Shown piece by piece: positions 6,415 to 13,968 of a stretch of DNA of 15,749 bases. A program made the position numbers and the translations under genes. Position 1 is the stretch's first letter. The number at the start of each line of letters is the position of its first letter. A model generated the notes under the pieces. That model saw only the letters and a list, made by a program, of their open reading frames with translations, searched no databases and was not told the origin of the DNA. The stretch comes from JAIXWP01 sp964428835 (lineage in GTDB: Bacteria; Bacteroidota; Bacteroidia; Flavobacteriales_D; Sanyastnellaceae). Location: contig CAYRZQ010000067.1 in NCBI GenBank assembly GCA_964428835.1, positions 1-15,749 of the forward strand. Direction: 5' to 3'.

Positions 6415-8183
6415 TGACTGCACAGCAAATAATTACCCAACATTTGGATATTTGGACTGCCGCCCATAAAACCCGCAGTTCCGCAGGCCGTGGCAGCAGC
6501 AATAAGTTGGATTTGTACGGCATTAAAAAATTGCGTGAATTGATTTTGGAATTGGCAGTGCGCGGGAAGTTGGTGCCGCAAGATCCGAATGATGAACCGG
6601 CTAGTGAATTACTGGAAAAGATTGCGACTGAAAAAGCGAAGCTAATCAGCGCGGGAATAATTAAAAAGGACAAGCCTAATATAGATTCAATTGGCGTAGA
6701 GAAGTCATACGAAATCCCTGCAAATTGGCAATGGTCACAGTTAGGCCACATTACAATTATCAATCCACGCAATAGTGCGGAGGATGAATTAGAAGCATCT
6801 TTTGTCCCGATGACGTTAATTGATTCACGATTTGACGGGGGACATGAGCAGGAATTAAGACTTTGGAAAGAAATAAAGCAAGGGTTCACTCATTTCGCTG
6901 AAGGCGATATTGGCTTAGCAAAAATAACTCCTTGTTTTGAAAATAGCAAAGCATGTGTATTTAAAAATCTTGCTAACAAAATTGGAGCTGGCACAACAGA
7001 GCTTCATATTGTTAGGCCAATTAACAACACATTGAATCCTCGTTATGTTTTGGCTTTTTTAAAGTCGCCTTCATTTTTACTAGTTGGTGAAACAAAGATG
7101 ACTGGAACAGCGGGGCAAAAGCGATTGCCGAAGGATTTCCTAGAATCTTATCCTTTTGCTCTGCCTCCCCTCGCCGAACAACACCGCATAGTCGCCAAAG
7201 TCGATGAGCTAATGGCCTTCTGCGATCAGCTGGAGCAAACCCAAAGCGACAATATCGCCGCCCACGCACAACTCGTAGAAGCACTGCTCGCCAAGCTAAC
7301 TAACAGCAGTGACCACAACGAACTACAAAACAACTGGCAACGCATAGCCGCACACTTCGATACCATATTCACCACCGAACACAGCATCGACCAACTTAAA
7401 CAAACCATTTTGCAATTAGCCGTAATGGGCAAACTCGTCCCCCAAAACCCCAACGACGAACCCGCTAGCGAACTCCTAAAAAAAATCGCCGCCGAAAAAG
7501 CGCAGTTGATTAAAGAAGGGAAAATAAAAAAAGAAAAACCGCTGCCGGAAATTACAGAAGAGGAAAAACCGTTTGAATTGCCGAGTGGGTGGGAATTTGT
7601 ACGATTACAATCGTTTGCAACGGTGCTAGCGGGAAATGCTTTTAAAAGTGAAGATTTTTCTTCGGAAGCAGGAGCTAAGGTTATAAAAATAACCAATGCA
7701 GGAGTCGGTGAATTTGTAGAAACACCCGATTATTTGCCATCTGATTTTATTAATACGGCAAGTCAATATTTGGTATTTGAGGGAGATTTCATTCTCGCAT
7801 TAACTAGACCTTACATTGCGGACGGTCTAAAAATCAGTAAATGTCCGGCTAGCTACAACAAGTCATTGCTAAACCAGCGGGTTGCAGCTATCAGAATTAA
7901 TCAGATATTGGAGCCAGAATACTTCTATCAATATTTCAGAAGCCACTTTGTGCTAGGCGTATATCTGAATAGATTCGGTGGTTCGGGTTTGCAACCGAAC
8001 TTAAAGATGTCTGATGTTACAGAGCTAGTGTTTGCTATTCCACCGATAGAAGAACAACACCGCATAGTCGCCAAAGTCGATGAACTAATGTCTCTCTGCG
8101 ACACCCTAAAAACCAACCTCCAAAACGCCAAAACCACCCAGCTAGCGCTGGCAGATGCGTTGGTTGAGCAGGCGGTGTTATGA
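6414..8183 (+). CDS. hsdS: Type I restriction-modification specificity subunit
   Basis: A 589-residue DNA-recognition subunit with the usual two-half layout. Each half has a conserved entry block (LAVRGKLVPQDPNDEPASEL near residue 46, and LAVMGKLVPQNPNDEPASEL near 337), then a variable target recognition domain (about 95-250 and 390-540). Each ends in a coiled-coil block with EQHRIVAKVDELM. The two target domains differ from each other, so the site should be bipartite and asymmetric. The DNA encoding the end blocks is nearly identical (7176-7214 and 8052-8090, one mismatch). By eye the conserved blocks use C-rich codons while the target domains are more AT-rich, suggesting domain exchange. 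The gene starts in the hsdM stop and ends overlapping the SIR2-like gene (ATGA). Confidence 0.95.
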   Translation: MTAQQIITQHLDIWTAAHKTRSSAGRGSSNKLDLYGIKKLRELILELAVRGKLVPQDPNDEPASELLEKIATEKAKLISAGIIKKDKPNIDSIGVEKSYEIPANWQWSQLGHITIINPRNSAEDELEASFVPMTLIDSRFDGGHEQELRLWKEIKQGFTHFAEGDIGLAKITPCFENSKACVFKNLANKIGAGTTELHIVRPINNTLNPRYVLAFLKSPSFLLVGETKMTGTAGQKRLPKDFLESYPFALPPLAEQHRIVAKVDELMAFCDQLEQTQSDNIAAHAQLVEALLAKLTNSSDHNELQNNWQRIAAHFDTIFTTEHSIDQLKQTILQLAVMGKLVPQNPNDEPASELLKKIAAEKAQLIKEGKIKKEKPLPEITEEEKPFELPSGWEFVRLQSFATVLAGNAFKSEDFSSEAGAKVIKITNAGVGEFVETPDYLPSDFINTASQYLVFEGDFILALTRPYIADGLKISKCPASYNKSLLNQRVAAIRINQILEPEYFYQYFRSHFVLGVYLNRFGGSGLQPNLKMSDVTELVFAIPPIEEQHRIVAKVDELMSLCDTLKTNLQNAKTTQLALADALVEQAVL

Positions 8184-9301
8184 GTTACTTTGACACAAAT
8201 TTAGAAAAAATTAAGTTGCCAGACGAATATGTAGATAACAATTTTTTCAACAAACAACTGGATTCTGGTGAGCTAGGTGAAATTGGTTTAACTTACCACC
8301 ATGACAATGGTAATGACGAAACATTCGATTTAGGGAATTTTTCACTCGCATTATTTTATGGCGATATTGCCCAATATAGACTGCTAATTAGTCAGATAAA
8401 AGCAGAGTATAAGCTCAGAATACTGCGCGCAGAGAGCTTTCCTAGCAATGAATTGGTATTTGATAAATTACTTAATCTAATTAAGCGTAAATCGACGGTT
8501 ATTCCTTTTGTCGGTGCTGGCTTTTCGGTAGATGCGGGGTGCCCCTCGTGGTCGGAGTATATTGTTCAGCAAGCGGTTAAGGCTCAGCTGAATAAAGAGG
8601 CTATTAGTGAAAGATTGAAAGCTGGTGAGCATGAGCGGGTTATGGAAGAAGTGATTGCCGCGCAGACAGAGAATGTGTTTAAGCGTGATTTTGAAGCATC
8701 ATTTAGAAGCGCTCGAATTTCACCAGAATCAAGTCCGGCTACTGAGCTTAATTATTTGTTTACTGGCTCAGTAATAACCACAAACTTCGATCTTGTATTA
8801 GAGCAAAGCCAGAAATTACCTTTTGAAGATAAGGTAATTGGTACGGAAACTTCTGGGCGCTTTTTAAAGGCGGTTCATAAAGGTGATCGTTATCTCTTAA
8901 AGTTGCATGGAAATTTAGATGAACCTCGATATCGTGTGTTGCGGTTTGCAGAATATCAAGCAGCATATGGCGAAGGCGAGTTTGATATTAGCTTACCGAT
9001 ACCTAAGCTACTAAATAAAATATTTGGATCATTTACCGTGCTTTTTATGGGTTGCAGTTTGATCGCAGATAGATACTTAAAAATACTTCAATCGCACTAC
9101 TCCGAAAATTCAGATTTCATGCCTGAACATTTTGCAATTTTAAATGCGCCAGATGATGAAGGCGAAAGAATCGCCCGTGATCAGTTTTTAGCAAGCCACG
9201 GAATTAGCCCTATATGGTTTGAAGAAGGTGATTGGAGTGCACCTGCTGAAATATTGCGGTTGTTGAAGCAAGAAGCTTTTAATATCTACGATGAACAATA
9301 G
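8180..9301 (+). CDS. SIR2-like (SIR2_2 type) protein, probable NAD-consuming defence effector
   Basis: A 373-residue protein with a SIR2-like Rossmann domain from about residue 104. It shows the nucleotide-binding GAGFSVDAGCPSW (112-124), ITTNFD (199-204, candidate catalytic N202), LLKLHG (239-244, candidate catalytic H243) and LFMGCSL (288-294). These match the motif order of SIR2-like proteins that deplete NAD in phage defence systems such as Thoeris ThsA and DSR. The zinc-binding cysteines of protein deacetylases are not evident, so NAD hydrolysis rather than deacetylation is the better inference. The first ~100 residues are an acidic extension I do not recognise. The start overlaps the hsdS stop by ATGA, so production is coupled to the restriction genes. 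By eye the DNA is more AT-rich than hsdR/hsdM. Confidence 0.85.
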   Translation: MSYFDTNLEKIKLPDEYVDNNFFNKQLDSGELGEIGLTYHHDNGNDETFDLGNFSLALFYGDIAQYRLLISQIKAEYKLRILRAESFPSNELVFDKLLNLIKRKSTVIPFVGAGFSVDAGCPSWSEYIVQQAVKAQLNKEAISERLKAGEHERVMEEVIAAQTENVFKRDFEASFRSARISPESSPATELNYLFTGSVITTNFDLVLEQSQKLPFEDKVIGTETSGRFLKAVHKGDRYLLKLHGNLDEPRYRVLRFAEYQAAYGEGEFDISLPIPKLLNKIFGSFTVLFMGCSLIADRYLKILQSHYSENSDFMPEHFAILNAPDDEGERIARDQFLASHGISPIWFEEGDWSAPAEILRLLKQEAFNIYDEQ

Positions 9302-9338
9302 TTAAGCGCGTAAAATTAATGGAGTATTCAAAAAAGGC

Positions 9339-10439
9339 ATGAAGCAAAAAATACTTAAAATTGTAAATAGCAAGCCAGGTTTATTAGGCAGAGAAATAGC
9401 CAAAGTCCTTTGTGTGGATAAGAAAGAAGTTAATTCTTTGCTTGCGAGAGATAGCACTGGTTTATATCAGGATAAGGAATCATTCCGGTGGTATCCGTTA
9501 CCTAGTAAAAAACACATTCTCGAATTTACATCTAACTCTTGGATTTGCGCTGAGTTATTCGAACAAGGTTTAAGTGCTGCAGGCTGTTTTTTTGAAAATG
9601 ATGCGGATGAGTACGTCATAGTTTTCCCCGCGAATTGCCAGATATTGCTGATTGCAGGGGCGAGAATAATCGCCTTGGCAAATCAATGCGTACACAAAGG
9701 CAAAAAGATTACTTTGGATTTTACTCTGTGTGGTAAAACAAAAAACTATTTGAATCGGTTGGGATTCTTCGATCACTTATCGCCCACAGTTTCCATATTG
9801 CCAAAGCGACCAGCTGAATCCAGAGCCAAACAATTCCAGGGGAATTCAGAAAATTTAGTGGAAATAGCTGCAATTGATCCATCAAATCTAGATGAGGCAA
9901 TCCCTGAGGCGCTAACGAACGCTTTTATGCAACACGCAGCTAAAGGATATCGGACGCCTATTTTCACTATATTTTCCGAGCTAATTGGGAATGTTCGGGA
10001 TCATAGTTGTTCACCTATTTTGGGATTTGCTGCAATGCAGCGGTACCAATATCCGCAAGAACATATTCAAGTTGTTGTTTCTGATAGTGGTTTAGGCATT
10101 TTGGAAACATTGAAGCCTCGCCTTCATGAGCATTATCCTGATATTTACAAAAAATTAGATTTCACAAAAAAAGAAACGGATGCTGATTTGCTACAGAAAG
10201 TATTTATGGATGGTCAACTGAGTCGATTTGGTACAGATCCTGATGGCGAAACCAGAGGGTTAGGATTGAAGCAGAGTCAGGATTATGCGGCTCGATATAA
10301 TGCCGACATAACAATTCGGCAGAAGACATTAGAGCTGAAGCTGGTTTATCGAAACAGTCAATTATTTGAAGCAAAGCCCAAATTCGATTTACCGATATTG
10401 GAAGGCACGCAGGTTTGTTTTGATTTCTACCTTAATTAG
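9339..10439 (+). CDS. Winged-helix / STAS-like / GHKL ATPase fusion protein
   Basis: A 366-residue protein with three visible parts. Residues about 1-55 look like a winged-helix DNA-binding domain (LLGREIAKVLCVDKKEVNSL). Residues about 85-150 resemble a STAS fold (hydrophobic strand, LIAGARIIALANQ helix, then KKITLDFTL and a LNRLGFFDHL end). Residues about 205-340 form a GHKL ATPase: N-box ELIGNVRDHS (214-223), G1 box SDSGLGI (248-254) and G2 box GETRGLGLKQ (303-312). There is no histidine-phosphoacceptor or membrane domain, so it is not a standard sensor kinase; an anti-sigma-like serine kinase role is inferred. It lies 37 bp after the SIR2-like gene and 46 bp before the STAS gene, with no terminator between, so it belongs to the same operon. 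Confidence 0.75.
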   Translation: MKQKILKIVNSKPGLLGREIAKVLCVDKKEVNSLLARDSTGLYQDKESFRWYPLPSKKHILEFTSNSWICAELFEQGLSAAGCFFENDADEYVIVFPANCQILLIAGARIIALANQCVHKGKKITLDFTLCGKTKNYLNRLGFFDHLSPTVSILPKRPAESRAKQFQGNSENLVEIAAIDPSNLDEAIPEALTNAFMQHAAKGYRTPIFTIFSELIGNVRDHSCSPILGFAAMQRYQYPQEHIQVVVSDSGLGILETLKPRLHEHYPDIYKKLDFTKKETDADLLQKVFMDGQLSRFGTDPDGETRGLGLKQSQDYAARYNADITIRQKTLELKLVYRNSQLFEAKPKFDLPILEGTQVCFDFYLN

Positions 10440-10485
10440 TATATATTGAATTCAGCTTAAATTAACGCTGTGAAGCAGAAGTTCT

Positions 10486-11040
10486 ATGATAAACCTAATT
10501 GATTACACTGATGGAAAAGATCATCCCTTTGGAAATGTTCAGGGGAAAAAAACTTATCAGGGGTTGATGGCATATGTAGATCGTCATCCTGAGCAGCAAG
10601 TGTTTGAAATTTCTATGGCGGGTATTATTGCAACTGACTCATCATTTCCTAGGGAAAGTGTTATATCCCTTGCCAGGCATTTAAGAGGGGAACGGTGGTT
10701 TATGTTGAGCGGGTTTAATCCCGATGATCCCGATCTTATTGCCAATTGGCATGCAGGCGCACTTGTTAAGGAGCAAAACTTGGTTGTGTTGAAAGAGGGA
10801 GGGGAGGTTACTTTTATTGGCCCGCCTCTTAATGAATCGACCAAAGAGCTGGTTTTATTGGTATTCAAACATGGTCAAATCACTACTGCCAATGTAGCCA
10901 AAGCTCTTGATATATCGGTACAAAATGCAAGCACCCGCCTTAAAAAACTAGTTTCAGATGGTTTGGTCATGCGGTCTGAAGAGATTGCTCCGTCAGGTGG
11001 TAAAGAGTTTATATACAAAGCTTTAAATTATTCTCGATAA
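10486..11040 (+). CDS. STAS-like protein with C-terminal winged helix
   Basis: A 184-residue two-domain protein. The N-terminal ~112 residues resemble a STAS-like fold (DUF4325-like). FEISMAGIIATDSSF (40-54) corresponds to the strand and helix start of STAS proteins, and the DSS at 51-53 aligns with the phosphoacceptor motif of SpoIIAA-type anti-anti-sigma factors. Residues about 117-180 form a winged helix: VLLVFKHGQITTANVAKALD, then NASTRLKKLVSDGLV and a basic wing. Next to a GHKL ATPase it suggests kinase-substrate partner switching with a DNA-binding output, perhaps autoregulation of the operon or a damage/infection trigger. The ribosome binding site is weak. It is the last gene before the terminator at 11082. 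The fold assignment is from motif recognition, not a search. Confidence 0.65.
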   Translation: MINLIDYTDGKDHPFGNVQGKKTYQGLMAYVDRHPEQQVFEISMAGIIATDSSFPRESVISLARHLRGERWFMLSGFNPDDPDLIANWHAGALVKEQNLVVLKEGGEVTFIGPPLNESTKELVLLVFKHGQITTANVAKALDISVQNASTRLKKLVSDGLVMRSEEIAPSGGKEFIYKALNYSR

Positions 11041-11081
11041 ACAGCTTGCTTTAATCAGAAATTGTTATTAGTATCCACCTT

Positions 11082-11102
11082 AATGAGCAAAGGCTCATTT
11101 TT
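11082..11102 (+). terminator. Intrinsic terminator of the hsdR-to-STAS operon
   Basis: AATGAGC (11082-11088) pairs with GCTCATT (11093-11099) across an AAAG loop, and the stem runs into a five-T tract (11098-11102). It lies 42 bp after the STAS gene, the first convincing terminator downstream of hsdR, so it probably ends the six-gene transcript. Confidence 0.8.
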
Positions 11103-11145
11103 AATGGGTTCTGGTTAAATCTGATAATTTAAGAGGAAATTCTCA

Positions 11146-11319
11146 ATGGCAACAAATCCACCAAAAGGCGACGGCCACCGTAATGGTGCAGTTAAAGGTC
11201 GCTCTCAGACTCAAACTCCATCAGGTCATTATGTAAAGCGTGACACTGAAACGGGTCGTTTTATGGATGTGAAAACTTCTGACAAGACCCCGTTTAAGGG
11301 GGTGCGAAAGGAAAGGTAG
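11146..11319 (+). CDS. Small basic protein of unknown function (57 residues)
   Basis: A short gene absent from a simple length-filtered ORF list but well supported. AGAGGA at 11132-11137 lies eight bases before the ATG, and the 57 codons end at TAG 11319. The protein is rich in Gly, Lys, Arg and Thr (GDGHRNGAVKGRSQ near the N-terminus, YVKRDTETGRFMDVKT in the middle, PFKGVRKER at the end). It has no hydrophobic segment and no cysteine. From memory it resembles a widespread family of small conserved hypothetical proteins, but I cannot name a function. A nucleic-acid or ribosome-associated role would fit the charge but is only inference. It follows the operon terminator, so it needs its own promoter; a hairpin lies just after it. 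Confidence 0.7.
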   Translation: MATNPPKGDGHRNGAVKGRSQTQTPSGHYVKRDTETGRFMDVKTSDKTPFKGVRKER

Positions 11320-11328
11320 GTGCATGCT

Positions 11329-11365
11329 TAATTCGCACACATGCTGTGTTGCAGTGTGCGAGTTA
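11329..11365. repeat. Hairpin after the small basic protein gene
   Basis: TAATTCGCACAC (11329-11340) pairs with GTGTGCGAGTTA (11354-11365) with one T-G wobble and a 13-nt loop. Neither strand has a T-tract after the stem, so it may be an RNA-stabilising 3' structure rather than an intrinsic terminator. Confidence 0.5.
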
Positions 11366-11421
11366 AAAAACTGAAGGTGACTATTTAGGTACGAATTTCA
11401 TCATTTATGAGTGAGGTAGGC

Positions 11422-12360
11422 ATGCTGATTAACAAAAAGCGGATCAGGTCGATAGGTGGTTATGCAGAGGGGCTGGCTAATGGTAAGCCCGTAATTATTT
11501 GTGTGGATCTACGGCATATTGATCTTGCCAAAGCAGTTACCAGCGGCTTCAGCTCAATGCTTGAGTTTGGTGAGACTGTATTGCCTACAGCTAAAGGTTC
11601 AGTTGCTAGATTTAATGCACAAGGAAAAAGTATCCCTCTAAAGGATTTGCCCAAGGAGCGCGTATATCGCCAAGCTGAATGGAAATGGAAACAGTTTTGT
11701 GGACGTAATGATTTTGAGGAAAAGTCGAAAATTGTTGACGTCCCCTACAGTCGGTACCAAAGAGACTACATTAAGCCACCTTCATTAGAGCTTATGGTCG
11801 TCGGTGATGCATCAGGCGGTAAATTAATTGCAGCACCTAAAATAATCTTTAATCCAGAAAATGATTATTTAATAACCCATGCGGTAAATCTATTTCTTGA
11901 AATATTTGGTTTGTGTGAGCTAAGAAATGAGAACCTTGAATCGATTATAAGTTCGCCAATTAAAAAACTTAACTGGGATATTTTACCTAAAGGTAGAAAG
12001 CCTTGGGGGGAACTTAAAACTTTGATCTCTCCGGTAATTAACAATTTACCGGAAGGAAATAAGACTGTTATAGAAAAAAGGCTTGAATCTATAAATATTT
12101 TTGAGCCGGAGTTTGTCGCTGTGGGTCGCGCCGGGTTTTCAGGCTATCTTGTTTTTGGGTTTCCAGAAAAATCTCTATTCATTTTGGAGAGCACTCAAAT
12201 TAACAATGCAACCTATGTTTTTGATTCTGAATGGGAAAAACTTTCTGGATTAACTAAGGCGGAAATTTTGGATAATGATTTGCATAAACTTAGAATTATG
12301 CACAAAGAAAGCTGGTTTAAAAATTTAAATCAATTAATGGTTGGGCGGTATTTCGCATGA
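11422..12360 (+). CDS. Protein of unknown function, first of an overlapping pair
   Basis: I do not recognise this 312-residue protein. It appears soluble, with no signal peptide or membrane segment. It starts MLINKKRIRSIGGYAEGL, is moderately basic in the first third and has a PPSLELMVVGDASGG segment (about 132-146). A hydrophobic helix AVNLFLEIFGLCEL lies near 165-180, and the C-terminal part has GFSGYLVFGFPEKSLFILES near 240-260, typical of a beta-sheet core. I prefer the ATG at 11422 because GAGG at 11413-11416 precedes it closely; the ATG at 11407 has no such site. The stop overlaps the next gene by ATGA, so it is coupled to a membrane protein and the two probably act together. Confidence 0.75.
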   Translation: MLINKKRIRSIGGYAEGLANGKPVIICVDLRHIDLAKAVTSGFSSMLEFGETVLPTAKGSVARFNAQGKSIPLKDLPKERVYRQAEWKWKQFCGRNDFEEKSKIVDVPYSRYQRDYIKPPSLELMVVGDASGGKLIAAPKIIFNPENDYLITHAVNLFLEIFGLCELRNENLESIISSPIKKLNWDILPKGRKPWGELKTLISPVINNLPEGNKTVIEKRLESINIFEPEFVAVGRAGFSGYLVFGFPEKSLFILESTQINNATYVFDSEWEKLSGLTKAEILDNDLHKLRIMHKESWFKNLNQLMVGRYFA

Positions 12361-13208
12361 ATAATAGCTTTAAGTTAAGAGTAAAAGAATTTTTTGAGAA
12401 TAGCGGAACTATATGTGCAGCCTTGAATAGGAGTCAAAAACTATACTTTTTTGGCGTGGTGTTTTGTGCGCTGTCTGCATTTTGGTATGTCACGCCATTT
12501 GAGCAGGTGTTTTTTGCTGCCGTAGTAACTTGCGGTGTTTTGCTTACTTTTGGAGTGATATCTGACCTCCTTTATGTATACAAGATTGTATGGGATAGCT
12601 TATTGGGTAAGGCGTTAATATTATTAAGTTATGCTTTTTCAACTAATCTGGCATATGCACTATCAGCACGAGTACTTAATGAAATCGTTAAATTTGATTC
12701 TGACAATCTAGTCTATGCTACTAACTTTGTAGCAGTGTTGTTGGTGCCGTTATTTATAGTTGCAACCAGCTATATAATATTTATGTTGTTTTTCCTGTTC
12801 GGGCAACTATATCTAATGTTTGCAATGGGTGCTGATCAGATTAAAAGCATCAAGTGTTTTTCAGGTATGCTTCCTGAAAAAATTGAGTTGTATCCGATTG
12901 CTACATTCGTAGTTAGAATTTTTGTATTTCCTGCTGTCTTGGGATTTGTCTGGGGTGTTTCAAGGCATGCTGCTCCAGTGTATGAAAATTTTGTTGAGAA
13001 AACGGCATCTGAGTTTATTTACCTGTTTGAGGCAAAATCTTATACAGGATGCCAAGTATCAAAGAATGAAAGGGCTATAAAGATAAATGACGATCAAATA
13101 ATTGTTGTCCGGAAAATTGATGGCACAGTTACTTTTTCGCCACAAGCCTGTGTACCAGTTTTGATAAGTGAAAATAAAAAGCAGATAGGTGCAGTAGGCG
13201 GTGGTTAA
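12357..13208 (+). CDS. Polytopic membrane protein of unknown function
   Basis: A 283-residue protein with about six membrane segments by eye: residues 29-46, 49-73, 84-104, 120-157 (long enough for two) and 180-200. A C-terminal soluble domain of about 80 residues carries two cysteines (C232 and C265) that could form a disulphide if it faces the periplasm. I do not recognise the family. It overlaps the preceding unknown gene by four bases (ATGA), which usually indicates stoichiometric partners. A cytoplasmic-sensor plus membrane-effector arrangement, as in abortive-infection systems, is conceivable, but nothing in the sequence proves it. A second, more ordinary reading is an unrelated transport or envelope function. 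Confidence 0.75.
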   Translation: MNNSFKLRVKEFFENSGTICAALNRSQKLYFFGVVFCALSAFWYVTPFEQVFFAAVVTCGVLLTFGVISDLLYVYKIVWDSLLGKALILLSYAFSTNLAYALSARVLNEIVKFDSDNLVYATNFVAVLLVPLFIVATSYIIFMLFFLFGQLYLMFAMGADQIKSIKCFSGMLPEKIELYPIATFVVRIFVFPAVLGFVWGVSRHAAPVYENFVEKTASEFIYLFEAKSYTGCQVSKNERAIKINDDQIIVVRKIDGTVTFSPQACVPVLISENKKQIGAVGGG

Positions 13209-13311
13209 TTTGAGAACAGGGTTTTTGCTGCTGAAGCCTTAGGTCTAATTGTTCCTATATGTGCCCGCATTAAGTTTTATCAAATAAATTGCATTTTAAA
13301 ACAACAATCTG

Positions 13312-13656
13312 ATGGTGATGACAATGGATAATGACAGCTTAAAAGAGATTGCTAATCAGCTAGGTGGACTGGATATTCCTGGCAATGTTGTAGAATTCAG
13401 CCAGTACGCAGCGAAACTGCTAGGTGCCTTCGAGGAAAGCGCTATAACAATAAATGATGCTCAGTTAAGTGCAGAAATCGAACGCCGTCGTGAAATTGTC
13501 GAACAGGTCGATGCTATCCATCGGTTGGAAGGGTTTACGCCAGAAGATGCACCCGATTGGTTTAAGGAATTAACCGAGGATTATATTCTGGGCAAAGTAA
13601 CCGCAGAGGCGGCTATTCAGAAAGCGTTGGAGTTTATAAAAAGTGGCGCGTTTTAA
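13312..13656 (+). CDS. VbhA-like antitoxin domain protein without an adjacent Fic toxin
   Basis: A 114-residue acidic protein. The C-terminal ~60 residues (ERRREIVEQVDAIHRLEGF, then DWFKELTEDYILGKVTAEAA) resemble the antitoxin VbhA family, in which a helix carrying (S/T)xxxE(G/N) blocks the Fic active site. Here the motif reads IHRLEG, with Ile in place of Ser/Thr but the Glu-Gly kept. The N-terminal ~50 residues are an extension. No Fic gene with an HPFx(D/E)GNGR motif is seen next to it. The start is uncertain: ATGs at 13312, 13318 and 13324 are all in frame and none has a strong ribosome binding site. It could be an orphan antitoxin, an anti-toxin decoy, or a protein whose toxin was lost. 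Confidence 0.55.
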   Translation: MVMTMDNDSLKEIANQLGGLDIPGNVVEFSQYAAKLLGAFEESAITINDAQLSAEIERRREIVEQVDAIHRLEGFTPEDAPDWFKELTEDYILGKVTAEAAIQKALEFIKSGAF

Positions 13657-13967
13657 GCGTTAGAATTCACAGTTCCAGCTTTGCTAACGTGTAGTTCCAG
13701 GTTCAATGATTTGAGAACCTTGAGGATGGTGGCAAAGCTGGGATTGCCTTCGCCTGACAAGGCTTTATACAAACTTTCTCGCCCTAATCCGCATTCTTTG
13801 GCTAGTTGGGTCATGCCCCTGGCTTTGGCAACATTGCCGAGCGCTTTTGCGATAAAAGCAGCATCATCACCTGCTTCTTCAAAGCTGGTTTCCAAATAGA
13901 GCGCTATATCCTCTTCGGATTTTAAATGCTCTGCAGAATCCCATTTGCGCAACTTTAATGTAGTCAT
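13653..13967 (-). CDS. HigA-like (HI1420-type) antitoxin with helix-turn-helix
   Basis: A 104-residue antitoxin of the 'putative addiction module antidote' type. The N-terminal part (KLRKWDSAEHLKSEEDIALY, about residues 5-24) matches the family start. The Cro-type helix-turn-helix spans about 47-90 (MTQLAKECGLGRESLYKALS, then GNPSFATILKVLKSL). It starts one base after the toxin stop (TAA-A-ATG), so the two are co-translated. It should bind and neutralise the toxin and repress the shared promoter. The gene converges with the VbhA-like gene, their ends overlapping by four bases. Confidence 0.88.
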   Translation of the reverse strand: MTTLKLRKWDSAEHLKSEEDIALYLETSFEEAGDDAAFIAKALGNVAKARGMTQLAKECGLGRESLYKALSGEGNPSFATILKVLKSLNLELHVSKAGTVNSNA

Positions 13968-13968
13968 T

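Noticed and set aside
11123..11128. GATAAT as a -10 box for the small basic protein gene
   Set aside because: No fitting -35 box, and the start of transcription would fall on the ribosome binding site.
11329..11365. Terminator after the small basic protein gene
   Set aside because: A strong stem, but no T-tract follows it on either strand.
13681..13899. Plus-strand frame opposite the antitoxin
   Set aside because: Shadow of the HigA-like gene, whose family match and coupling to the toxin are clear.
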